The position numbers were made by a program, and so were the translations under genes. Under the pieces are notes generated by a model. The model made no database searches and had not been told where the DNA came from. It saw nothing but the letters and a program-made list of their open reading frames with translations. This document shows positions 1 to 11,775 of a stretch of 64,000 nucleotides of DNA, piece by piece; within the stretch, counting starts at the first letter, position 1, and the number at the start of each line of letters is the position of its first letter. Origin of the DNA: Toxotes chatareus (Eukaryota > Chordata > Actinopteri > Toxotidae); assembly GCA_016801885.1 (NCBI GenBank), contig CM028884.1, positions 21,314,864 through 21,378,863 on the forward strand, written 5' to 3'.

Positions 1-1482
1 TCTTTTCATTGCTTTAAAAACAACTTTCAAAGTGACAATAGCATCGCAGCACACAAAACCAGTTTTATTAGCTTCGTGTATCATTATCAACAGCAGATGC
101 TTGTAGAAGATAATATTTAGAATTTGCGATTGGTGGCATGTTTCACTCCACTTCCAAATATTAATAGCTCCTCAGGCTGTAGCATTCACGCTTTCTTCAC
201 ACTTTCTTCTGTTATCTGTTTTAATTTGCATTGACAAAAGGCGTCATCTGCTTTAGCAACATAGGAGTTGCTACATTTTATATTTCTATTTATGTTTTTT
301 TTTCTTTGTTTTTGTTTTTTCCAGAAAAAGATGGTAGTTCCCAAATTACAAATTGTGTAATCACACAGTTTAGTGTCAGTGATGTTGCTAGAGAGACAAA
401 GGGGGAGGTGTAAGGAGGCTTTTGGGTAACACTTCACACGCACTTGAAATCATGCACACACATTTCCAGACTCCCATAGACAGGTTACAAAGGGATGATT
501 TCTTTCAGTACTACTATTACAGGAACTTTTACTTCAAACAAAAGCTGTCCATTGTCGTATTAATGCTGGATTATTATTTAGGATTAGAATGTATGTAAAA
601 ATCTCCTTACTAGCGTAATCTTTATACTAGTCTACTGTACATTTACTCACACTTTACCATTGAACTATATAGAAACTTTAAGGAAAAGAAGATTCAGAAA
701 ATTCAATCTCTGGCTTTTGCTCTCGCTTCTGCTTGAGATAATACTGGTGTAATCTCTCTAACCTGACTTATTCACAGCAGACTGAAAAGAAGATTCTACG
801 ACTTCTCTCAGGTTCAATTCTCAGGTTTATTTCTGGCACCAGGCTGTCTTATAACACTGTCAAATAACACAGAAATCAATGTGGTTAAATGGTGGTGAAA
901 CTCCTACCCCAGGCTGGAGTCAACAGCAAGCTGAAGGGTCCCACCTCTTTCATAATGGGATTGTTTATTTTTGAAAACACAAATAACCCCTGTGGAAGCC
1001 TATTCATTGAAATGTATATTGTCTGATGTTTGTGTTTACCATAAACTGGCATGAATAAGAACAGCAATGTCAAAAGTTACAAAGATGTCTTCCAGATAAC
1101 AAGAGGTGGGAATAAGTGAAGTAAACTGCTGACTACTAACACATTTTCTTTTTATCTAAAAGAGCAGACAATGGCAGCTCATACTCTCACCAAATGTGGC
1201 ATTCTCACTATTGTGTCACCTTCTGCGCAGTTTGATTTTAACTGTAATAAAATCTTATATCTTAATATAGTGTTTTCAGTATCAAGTGGGAATCATCAGA
1301 CAGTATTAGAGGAGGATAATTTCCATGTGAGATACCTCACCAAAGTAATGAAACTGCCAAACTAAAGGAAGCTGTAAATGGAGGCTGTAATGAAATTTGA
1401 CAAACTTATGGCTGTATATAAAAACCCTGTTACTCAAACAGCCAATCTGAAGATTTGGACTTGAGCTCTAATCTCTGACCCT

Positions 1483-1552
1483 CTTTTATTTAATTTTATG
1501 TAACCTTTATTTAACCAGATGAGATTACAAGATCTCTTTTTTGAGGAAGTCT
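1483..1552 (+). repeat. Degenerate copy of an abundant teleost dispersed repeat
   Basis: The segment reads as a diverged version of a fish repeat with the signature TTTATTTAACCAG followed by an AAGATCTCTTTT block. I recognise the signature from memory of teleost genomic sequence, not from a search, and I cannot give the family name. The match fades after about 1552. Confidence 0.45.
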
Positions 1553-3747
1553 GAAAAATCACACACAAAAGGCAGTTTCCATCACTGCAGTTGTTAGGTG
1601 TTCTTTTTCCTGGTGTAGTTAGTGTGATATTGATTATTGTTGGTCCAAGTCCTCAGGAATCAGCTTGTATTGATTTCACTTCAGTTGTAAGCCTCTCTCT
1701 CTGACCTATGTCTCTCTTCAGACCAAGCACCTTTTCAAACATCCTAACCTCTCTGCTGAGGGTTTACTAAAACATATCATTACTGCAGCACTTTCCAAGC
1801 AAATTTCCAAAATCTGTTTTGTGTGGATCCAAAAAAGACAGACCATTATAACTCTTTTCAGCCATTAGCTGTTGGAGACTAAAATTTGCTATGGCCTCAA
1901 AGACTTCAGAAGAAAGATGGATGCTCTGTTAAGGTTGTTACATTGAAGTTTTTGTGCTTTTATAGGGATAATATGCTCCTTCATTTGGACTTTCATTATC
2001 ATTCATAAAAAGAACCCACCTTTAGCAGTGATGATGGTTATTAATGGCTGCAATACAGTCAGAGTTATTACTGTGTGTGTATGTACAATATTGAGTAACT
2101 CGTATTTGTGTTTGTGTTTGTAACTAGGTATATGTGTACCAAGTGAGGAGACCTACATTACTTACATGCTAGTTTAGTTTAAGAATTTATATTTATTTCA
2201 AGATATCGAAGAATGCTTTTAATACACAGCTGGGTGTTACATTGCAAAATGTTTAATCCTAACAAAGTGGAGCACAGTCAAATTCTGCATTTTTTTTTTT
2301 TTTTTTTTTTAATCTTTGCTTCAGTTTCAGCCTTCCCTCATCTGAGTGTTTTGTATTGGTATCCTAATACAAAACTGTGAAATGTAAAGTGATTGTTCAG
2401 TCTTCATTCCTTCCTCTAAGGGAAGTTTCTTACCATCACACTTGTTATTGTGGGTAACACACAATAAACTGTGTTTTGGTAATGCAATACTGAACTAGAT
2501 CTCATTTATATCACATATTTTATTAGGTACATCTGTACAATATAATGCAATCCAATATTGTTCTGCCTTAAAGTTTACTTTTATGATGCTTATATAATGT
2601 TCAGTTTTGGTTGAAGCTCATAGACATGTTTACTGAATTATGTGTTTTAGCACTGATGTTATAGTTGGAGCTGGTGTTATACTGGACTGCATTACATTCA
2701 GAGATGTTTTAGTATTCCTCTTCCCTTATGTATGTAAATAGGGAGGACAAAAAAAATAGGAATGCATCTGTAATATAGTGAATCAACATATAATTGAACT
2801 TAGACATTTCTGACAATGTCAACAAGCATTGAACATTATAAACCTAGTAGAAGGGGGATCTACAACAGAGCTGTTGCACTGAATTGCAATAGATTGTGTA
2901 GATGTACCTGATAAAGTGGGCAAAAGAAAAAGCAGAAAAGGGATACCTCAGTCCAACTTCGATACTTCCTGTATCGATAAATGTAAAATGCAGCATAGGA
3001 AAAGTGGCAATGGAAACAGACGTGGTGAATTAATCATGTGAATTACATGTCCACTGAAGAGGAAAAATAACAGCAGGTGAAACCATCAGACCTGTGTAGA
3101 GTAATGAGGGGATTGTAATGTTCCTCAAATGAAGTAAAAGAAAACACTCTGTGTACCATCCATTTCTTAATTTAATTCTTTAGTCCATGCACCTACAAGT
3201 AAGTTTTGATTTCTTTTTAAACACAGTGCGCAGTTTTGTATTTTTAAAGTTTCTTGTCCATGACTTTATAGAGGTTTTGCTTGTATGGCATGAGTTGCTT
3301 AGTGTTTCCTCTACAGTAAAAAAAAAAGAGTGATTTTGGTGTTGGAAAATGTATTCAACAAAAGAAACATTGTATTATTTTGTTGACAGCTTGTTGTTGC
3401 ATTTGAAACCTGGAAGCTTCATTAAGATGAATTGATTGATTTGTTGAAGTTCAGTTCTCTTGGGTACAAAACTCAGACCGCCTCCCTATGAATTGTATAC
3501 CTTGAAATAGCTATCCTGGGGACACCTCAGCAGCAAATCAATAGATAGTTAATTTCAGGCCCCACTCAGATGCTTCATGGTAGCTCATATATGTGCTCTT
3601 ACATTCAGCAGAAATATAATCAGTAATAAACATGTACATTTCTTGGAAGACTTAAGATGTAAACTTGGTGAAATTTGTAAGAATAATAAAAAAAGTAGCC
3701 ATTCTTAAACTTTGATTTAAATGCATAATATGACAATTGATTAGATG

Positions 3748-3785
3748 TTACATTACATTACATTACGTTACATTGGATTACATTT
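3748..3785 (+). repeat. TTACA pentanucleotide microsatellite, imperfect
   Basis: Four uninterrupted TTACA-type units are followed by interrupted ones (GTTACA, GGATTACA). It is an ordinary short microsatellite inside the presumed intron. Confidence 0.85.
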
Positions 3786-5900
3786 TAATGATCCTCGTAG
3801 GTAAATTCAGTCGTTACAGCAACAAGTAATCGTTATGTATCTTGCTCTGGGGAAAGGAATTACAGGCTATTTCAGCTGCACCATAAAAAGTGGAATTGAA
3901 GTCCACAGAGTACAAATGACCTGTGCTGCTGGTCTTATTTCTCTGCTAGTAAGATAAAGTTTGATAACAGAACCTTTATATACTCTAAAAGGGTCTAGGT
4001 TAGAGTAATCCTCCCCACAACAGATTTATGGCCCTGAGGCCTAAGTGAGAAACTGGAAAGTCCTGGAGCAGGTGGTCATCTATTGGGGTCCAGCCTCCCT
4101 CCTTAATGGTTGGGATGAAGCAGGATGGAGTCTGAGGTGTCCTGAGGTAACATCAGCAGGGCTAAAGAGGACGTTGTATTTCACTCAGGAAGGGACATTG
4201 AGTCCCCCAACCCCCAACACTTGAGGCCTCCAAAGAGATATAAACAGCAAGATGGATGTTGGCAGCTGGTGTGGTGCAGTTGTCTGACTTGATATCCATT
4301 GCTGTTAAGGAGTAATTTTAAAGGTGTAGACAAACAGTGGTGCTTGAGTTCAAGTCCACCTGGTTTAGGGTGTACAATATGAAGGTTAGAGGAGAAAAGG
4401 TAGGCTGGTTTTTTTAAGCTTTATGTCATTGTCTCATATACTGTATGTCCATCATCACCCTTATACAAACCTTATCTACAGAGTCAAATATAGTGTTCAG
4501 CCATGATAGATTGATAGCGTGGAAATTACTTGTAAGGGCTCAGTGTTTAATGATGCACCTTTCAGAAACAGTTAAACCAGTGTGAAGAACCAGAGGGTGA
4601 CTATGAGAAGGTACTGATGTTTTCCGCTTTATTTCACAAATGTGGTAGTAAATAGCACAATTTGATTTCTGCACGACCACTCAAGTATAATTGTTGAAAT
4701 TTAACTGTAAAGTTGGGACTTTAATTGTGACAAATGTGCAAAATGGCAGCAGTACAAAGTGTTGCAAAAAGCCTCCAGGACATGCATTATGAAAAGCAAA
4801 TATTTGACTATTTAATTTGTACTAATGACATACTAACAGGACATGACAAAACATCATGTACATCAGGTACTTTTGTAGCAAAATCAGCCACGATCATTCA
4901 TTGCAAAAGTGATATAAAGCAGCATATCATCTGCATGGAAGGAGTCTGTGTGGTGTATTTACAAACTATGTGACCCAATGGAAGCAAGGGACCTTTTTCT
5001 TCTTCTGTTACTATGAAATAATAACAAAGCACAATCTTGAAAAGGACTTATTGAGCACCTTAATGTACTGTATTTTCTACTACACAATTGAGAGCAGAAG
5101 CTGAGATCTCACCTCAGTTTTTATAAACCTTTTAAGGCTTTCATGATCTTCTGTGTTAAATCTCACATTTTCTTGAATTTCCTCTCTTTGAGAGGTGTCA
5201 TCTCAGAAGCACTACAAACCGCAAATTTCTAAAGAAATTAAAAGAAAAAATATTTACTAAAATACAATTTTAATTAATTATAATAATAATGTTAAGTAAT
5301 TGTTATAATATTATTTTTAACTATTATACTTTCTAGTGACCATGTATGCATTCAGCTTTAACACCTTGGCACCTCTGAGGGCTGCTGACACCCAGGAGCA
5401 CCAGAGATGCTCTCTGTTGTACCTCGGGGGAGGAGATGGAGGCTGAAGGTGCTCCATAGTTGCATCAGCTCACTATAAATAGGGTGGTGGAAAATTAACA
5501 AATTGCCTTAATGGCTTAGTGGGTGCACTAATGTACTGCAGCTGTGAAAAAAATATGAAGCAATATGGCTACTATGATATTTATGAGAAAAACAAACACC
5601 AAAACATATGAGTTTGTTCAGAATGTTTGGAGGATGGTGAAAATCTTCAAGGCACTTGGAATTGATAGAATGGTTTATTCTCAGCTTCCATTCAGTTTGT
5701 AGTCATGACTTATAATTGAGTGAAAATGGCACTTCCTTTAGCAAGACTCTGTGATACATGTTAAGAGTATAAAAGGTACATTTACATAAAAGTGTGAACT
5801 ATAGCTCAGATTCAGGGTTGATGATGTGAATGTCTTTTCAGATTAGAGATGATGCCTCAACAGAGAATAGTTTTTAACTTAATCTTCTTCTTTAATACAT

Positions 5901-5917
5901 ATGTGTGTGTGTGTGTA

Positions 5918-6002
<85 letters not shown>
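5901..6002 (+). repeat. Compound (GT)n(AT)n microsatellite
   Basis: About 40 bases of nearly pure GT (one GTAT interruption near 5917) run directly into about 60 bases of uninterrupted AT. The tract ends roughly 270 bases upstream of the splice acceptor of the terminal glypican exon. GT tracts can form Z-DNA and AT tracts cruciforms, so the length is probably polymorphic and hard to sequence. Confidence 0.95.
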
Positions 6003-6005
<3 letters not shown>

Positions 6006-6275
6006 CTCATTACTGCACCATATGTGTATTAATCCACCTCTGACAAAACTCAACAAATAAACTATTTATTCCTCTTTAAGTAATGTTTGCTAAAAACTAT
6101 AGTGTCCAGTTGTTGAAGGAAATTTCTTTACCTGATTTTACAAAGAAAGTATATTTATGTAAAACCAGCCTTGTCCTGCTATGTTAACATGGCAAACAGT
6201 ATTACACCTTCTGTGATGTTATATTGATAACAAGCATCCTCCTGACTGACATGTTGGTTTCTGCTCTCTCCTCAG

Positions 6276-6442
6276 TGAGTCCAGATGTGACCGGTGATCA
6301 CAAACATCATCATCATTATCATCATCATCAACATCCACCTGTCAAGGATTCAGAAATGGAGGGCAGATCCAGGAGCCTCGGACTGACAGGAGCCATCTGG
6401 GTCTTAATATTACCTTGTTTACATGTGCTCCTGGCCTTGTAA
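6276..6442 (+). CDS. gpc5: Terminal coding exon of a glypican, probably glypican-5 (partial, C-terminus only)
   Basis: The reading frame enters from an upstream exon in phase 1 (one base of the first codon lies upstream) after a good acceptor, TCTCCTCAG. It runs 55 codons to a TAA at 6440-6442. It starts SPDVTGDHK, continues with a histidine-rich tract (HKHHHHYHHHQHPP) and a charged stretch (VKDSEMEGRSRS), and ends in about 20 hydrophobic residues (LGLTGAIWVLILPCLHVLLA) directly before the stop. A short polar spacer plus a terminal hydrophobic tail and no cytoplasmic residues is the layout of a GPI-attachment signal. Phase 1 entry matches the last intron of the gpc6 gene at the other end of the window. 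Known: GPC5 and GPC6 are neighbours in vertebrates. Inferred: this is therefore the gpc5 end. The C-terminal tail of glypicans is poorly conserved, so another GPI-anchored protein (or gpc3) is possible. No other exon of the gene is in the window. Confidence 0.5.
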
Positions 6443-7742
6443 CAGCTGCCTTTTTGCAGCATGAAACTTTCAAGACTTGATTTCAAGCTTATTTATCCAA
6501 AAATGATAGGGCCAGTGGACGTATCATGCTCCAATATGTAATGGAGCACCACTTCCACACAGCGCAGAACACGGTCGGAGTGAATCCATCATGTGGAAAT
6601 GACAAGACACTGTGGCTTCTGTAAGACAGCCTGAGGTTCAGCTTTCTGAATATTAACTGATTATTTTTTTATCAGTTACCTAATAATGGCACGCTAATAA
6701 TGACTTACTTATAACATCTGATTTCACAAACAACTGCAGCATATGCTGTAAAAGTTTGGTATTAACTGTATTTCTGCACATAATATATATAAGCATAAAT
6801 TTTCTTCTGCATATCACACTTTAATGCACTCTACACAGAACAGGTTGTACTTCTTTTAAATGGGGTTGTACAACTGTTGTGAAAGGAGTCAAGTATCCTA
6901 AAAGGTTAATTTTTGGTGTTGGATATAAAATTAAAAAAGTCTTCACATCTCTCATATTTGCAATACTTTTACGAGATCAAATTAAAATGTTATTCTTATA
7001 CACTCTAGGAACCCATCCTGTATACAAACCTATGCTTTTATTCAGAATGGCTTTAGATTGTGCTTCAGATTATTGTAGAAAACCTACAGTAAGCTATTGG
7101 ATATATTCTGTATGGTCTTATGCATTTTCGAATACTGTGGGAACAAGAAAAGAAATCATGTCATCTGCTTCTCTTCACTTGTAATAGCTACAATCATGTC
7201 CGTTTAATTGGTATATTTCAATTGCAAAATTGACCTATAATGCCCCTGCTGAGACACACGGTGAAAAGCGAGGGGTAGGTAGGAAGAAGTGGGGGGGCAA
7301 GTGAGAGAATTCATACTCCTTTCTTCTTTAGAAATAGATTAGTTTCCTCAGGAGTCTATTATCATCTTTCAAACTCAATCCTCCTCTGCCTTCATAGGCC
7401 TGGATGGGTGCTGATAGCTCCTGCAGCCACTGGTGAGGAAGAATCCAATTGCTTCTATCTGCTACCTGACTGCGTTCTGCTGGTGTGTTGCTGGCAGGTT
7501 GTCTGTGCAGAAAAAAGGAAAATGATTTGTTTCACATATGCCATGCATGTCTGGTCAGTGGCTGAGAGAGAAAAGTACTCATTGGCACAGTAGATTGGTT
7601 CTTTGGCTCACTGGTGCTGGGGAAGTACTTGTAGAGCTAAAGAAAAAATCTGATCCTGTAGAATCTAAAATGTTACTCTTTATAGCCAAATTTCAATATT
7701 CATATGCAGTATATATACATACATACCACAGAAATAAATAAT
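6443..7742 (+). other. Candidate 3' UTR of the plus-strand glypican
   Basis: The sequence after the TAA is AT-rich with no splice or coding signal I can defend. A canonical AATAAA lies at 7733-7738, and weaker ATTAAA variants occur around 6928 and 6985. The UTR end is therefore a guess; transcript reads would be needed to choose among these sites. Confidence 0.3.
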
Positions 7743-8764
7743 CAAAGCATTAAAGCTGCTACTGTAAATAGATCATATTGTAAAAATTAGACACTGAGAC
7801 TAACCCTTTTTTTCCTTTACAAGTTCAAGTGTACAGAAAGAGTTGTACCCCCTCATACTGTAATAGAAGTAAAAAATTGTAGTGATGTAAAGATTATTGC
7901 CAAGATGATGTGGTATTAATTTATTAAATAATATTGCGATTAATTTATACTTAGAAATGTTTGTATGACCAGTGACCATTTAGTATCCTGCTCATCTTAT
8001 TGTGGAACTGAGCATTGCAAAGTGCAAATTAAGTTTTATCTTCAACTTCACTTTAAATTCTTGACTTTTTTTTTTTAATCATCTGCAGCTTTTTATTTTC
8101 CAGGCAAAGGTACAGTCTCCTCCGGTACTCTGTTTGATCAGATATGATCATATTTTAAAAGCCTGCGACCTTCCTCACACTGCAGTTGTCCAAAAGCATG
8201 CATAGTAATTGTTGTCATTAGTCATTTTCACCGTTAAAATACCAGGTTAGACTTTTATCATGATATAGTCAAGGCTGTTTGAGCATCTAAACCACTTGAG
8301 TAGCTCGGAGCTTTTTCGACTACATCTCAAGGTTTAGAAATGATAACTTTAAGACTAATAACACTCATCATTTCTTACTGTCTTTTCAATTTAATGGCTT
8401 GTATATGGGGCTTTTGTCAAGTCACAACTGCCGCCCTAAACCAATTATATCACAAGGTCAGAGGCATTGTCATTTGAACAACTGTATTATTAAAGAATAG
8501 TGTTCGGCCTCTAACTAGATAACAGGCAGCACTGCAGCAGGCACAGAGACAAAGGTGCCTTGAGGTTAAATATAGATGTCCAGTTATACACTTCTCCTGT
8601 ACTTAAAGGAAAAGGTTCAGTTTGATGTCTTTTGTGATTATTGTAGTTACATATTGAGACAGTTGAGACAGAGGAGGGAGCAAAAGGACCGGATGCTGAT
8701 GCCAGTGTCAATGAAACTGCACCCGCATCCAGACAGGTGTCATCCTGCCGGCACTGTCAGAACC

Positions 8765-8796
<32 letters not shown>

Positions 8797-11454
8797 CAAT
8801 GATCTTTAAAGGAAAACTGCTTTTATTACAACTTGGGTTGTCTGTTGAATCTGTTTTAAAATTGTACTCACTGAAGTAATTGCTGAGATCGTAGGACACA
8901 ATGGAATTATTAAAAAATAGGTCCAACAGACACAAGCAGTCAAACGATCAGACAGGTTTCAAACAAACCACCAGGATAATATCAAGATTATAATATCACG
9001 ATCCAAATTGTCCATCACAGACACTGATCACAGTAAACAGACTAAGTTCCAGGTTCAGCTTTGACCTAACCTACTTGCTGGAGTTGAACACATGAACTGT
9101 TCGCCTTTCTAATGCTTATTAGCAAAGTTAGTCTGCTTCTGTTTTTGTTTGACCTGTTTTTTTGGGTTTTTTTTTTTTTGCCAATTTCACTGAGATCTCA
9201 GCAGTTATATAAATGACTATCATAACTGATAGAAGCAAACTATGAAAAAAAACACTGTGTTTTCCTTTAACTACAACAAATGTTTGTATTAGTTCATTCT
9301 TGAGGCTCTGCTTATTGTAGTCATACAAGTCTATGAAGTAACTCAGCTTGTAGCCTTTTTTCCAGCAGTGTCCTGAGGCTTTGGGGAGTTGTCCATCCTT
9401 TTTGTCTTGCTTGCTTCTGGTTAAGCTCACAGTAGCTTCAAGTGGCAAGCAGAGCAGACTAACCGTCCTTTTATTGGATAGCACCCACTTGGCTGGCCTG
9501 CTGGGACATGTAATCCAGGGTTTCATGTTTTCTTGTGGCTTTAAAATAATTTCTGCCCCAGTATAAATCACTGCTTTTCCTCAGAAACTGCGAGTTCTCG
9601 CTATAACTTAAATTTGATTTTAAAGCACAAAACTTCAGTGAATTAATCCGAAAATGATGTAAATATCTTTTCTGCCAGTTCTTCAATATATATTAGATGA
9701 CGTTAATACTTTTTTAAAGAAAAATAAAGCTTTTACAACAGTTCTTGATAATGTTTAGCCAGTTTTTTGTTTTTTTTTCTGACTTGAGGTAGTGAATGTG
9801 TGCATGGAAGAACGTGGTATGGAAGAAGAGTCTGACACATGAAGCCGTTTTGGTCAGGATTCTGTCCACCTGTTGTTCTGGTGGTTTGAACAGCACCATC
9901 TGAGAGCCGCTCACTCTGCCGCACTGTGCCTTCATCTCATCACCTTGTGTCCATGATCTCACCCTTTGTTCAGTCATGCCCACAGGTGAGAGTTGGAACA
10001 AGGACTGAGTGTTAAATTGAGATCTTTGATTTGCAGCCCAGCTCTGTCTTCACCGTGAATTTTCAGCCAGTGCCTGTGTCTTGAAGTTGGTCTGATGATC
10101 CTTTATACAGGTGAATAAGACTGCAACATACTTCACTATGGGTAGCTGCACTGCTCTCAGCTGGCCTGAGGTCTGTCATTTAGAGCTCAGACTCTTCTAG
10201 CTCTACCTTCTTTCCGTAAGATGTAATTGTCAAACATGCTTTATCTATCACTCCAAGTGAGGAGATGTTTTCATGGAAACTTTATGTAGTCACTGCCTCA
10301 TTACTGTAGAGATGCTGCCTGAATGATTTCAGTAACTACATGTTTGTCATCTACATATTTCTAAACAGCCCACTAGTCACCACAGAAGGCCAGCATGCAG
10401 TGCAAAAAGTCAGGTGTTACACGTGCATGAATGTCAATTTTGGCTCTGGCTGGAAAATGTTTGCTTTCTCAGAATAGTACAAACAATATGAACAGTGCAC
10501 AAACCACACATATTGTTTGTGCAGTATTTAATTTACTAAAAGCCTCTAAAAGCTATTTTTTTTAAAGGCCAACTAATTAAGCACCGGATAATATCATGTG
10601 ACATGTTGAAATATTTTTCAAGGGATTGAAGTCAAACTACATCAACAAATCAAAAATGATTTAATGTTTCATTTTGGATAGGCATTCAAAGTGCAGCTAG
10701 TCTTTGTAGAAACTCTTTTCCTTTGGCATTTTTCATTGGTGGTAATTGGGAGTTGAGAAACCTGGACTGCAATAGGACAGCGCATACTTCCCACATAGAG
10801 ACCAAGAAATGGTTTTATTAATGAATTCCTGCATTTTAAAAGAAGTGAAGACCAGTGTTTTGAATAGATTTCATTGCAATATTTTTTCTGTGCCTTAGTG
10901 AGTCCAATTACGATACACTTTGGTGTCTTCAGAATTACTCAGAGGTAAAGCCTCAGATGTGAACTGTTGTCTTTGGAGTCTTTTATCTCTGCATACTGAA
11001 GAAGGGCTCCTGGGACCTTCTAAGGAGAATAGTGCTGAGCACTGCTTAAACGTATACAGAGATTAATTTCATATTCCCATCAAGGTTTCTGTTTCACTCA
11101 AAATTATTACTGTGACCTTGACAATGGCTAACATTTAGCCTCAGCTGAGGCAGGAACTTTAATCATCACAGTACAGACGCAGACAAGGCTTTGTATCATG
11201 CTCATGGTAAAAGCAGTGTTTTCAGAAGCTTAACTCCTGAGTGCAAGACATGCCTTTGAATGAGTCACAGAGATAAATTGTTGTGAAATATAAGTGATGT
11301 ATAAGACATATTGCTACTGTAGCATTGCATTTTCTGAACTAGTTGTACTGGCCTGACATCTAAATGGAGTTAACAACAAATTTATATAAATTTAGACTGA
11401 TTTAATGTGCTTTATCTTTTTTTTTCCCCTTTGGCTTCCCACATTTTCCCACTC
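7743..11454. other. Intergenic block, no gene recognised
   Basis: It holds a T-rich run at about 8766-8793, a possible dispersed repeat at 8805-9735 and a 12 bp inverted repeat at 10479-10520. Open frames on the minus strand in 9128-9571 (147 codons) and 9714-10001 do not resemble any family I know, and the first falls inside the suspected repeat. Nothing else is recognisable. Confidence 0.6.
8805..9735. repeat. Possible dispersed repeat copy (weak)
   Basis: The block opens with TTTAAAGGAAAACTGC, contains a second AAAGGAAAACAC-like motif read on the minus strand near 9260, and closes near a TTTTTTAAAGAAAA stretch. The internal texture resembles non-autonomous fish DNA elements. I have no terminal repeat pair or target-site duplication to prove it, so treat it as a flag only. 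Confidence 0.25.
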
Positions 11455-11775
11455 CCCATCCAGTCTGTAGGTCTGTTGGTCCAGACTGAAATACTGTATC
11501 TCAATAACTATTAGATGGATTGCCATAAAATTTGGTACAGACATTCATGGTCCCCAGATGATGTATCTTACTGACTTAAGTGATCCCCTGACTTTTCCTT
11601 TAGTGCCTTCGTTACATTAATATTTGTGGTTTTGAGTGAAATATCTTGACAGTGTTAGTGAGCTCTTAACTTTCCACCTAGAGCCATTGTCAGATAAAAA
11701 CAGTATTTGTCTCGTACTGGTTTATGACAAAACCTGCAAAGCTAATGGCATTCCCCTCTTCCTCAGCTCAGTTGT
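11455..11775 (+). repeat. Copy of a very common teleost dispersed repeat
   Basis: The hallmark phrases of this repeat are visible: ATCTCAATAACTATTAGATG, then AAATTTGGTACAGACATTCA, GTGATCCCCTGACTTTTCC, and near the end AAACCTGCAAAGCTAATGGC. I know this string of motifs from many fish introns and intergenic regions. The family name is not certain to me. The copy is diverged and has no coding capacity. Confidence 0.7.

Larger units (their letters stand above)
1..6275 (+). other. Probable last intron of the plus-strand glypican gene
   Basis: I see no exon in this stretch. Scanning for glypican landmarks, such as the Cys-Trp-Asn-Gly motif and the helix before the heparan sulfate region, found nothing on the plus strand, so the previous exon should lie left of the window. 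The block ends in a pyrimidine-rich acceptor (CTCTCTCCTCAG, AG at 6274-6275). It contains a degenerate dispersed repeat near 1483-1552, a T21 run at 2290-2310, a TTACA pentamer repeat at 3748-3785 and a GT/AT microsatellite at 5901-6002. The rest is unique-looking AT-rich DNA without recognisable content. Assigning it as an intron depends on the exon call at 6276. Confidence 0.5.

Noticed and set aside
4261..4380. Possible tRNA-derived SINE with a B-box-like GAGTTCAAGTCC
   Set aside because: The A-box side (GTGTGGTGCAGTTGTC) and the spacing are only a loose fit, and no body motif follows.
9128..9571. A 147-codon minus-strand open frame, the longest in the window
   Set aside because: There is no recognisable domain, a lysine run comes from a poly-T tract, and the frame overlaps a suspected dispersed repeat. 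No splice or promoter context was seen.
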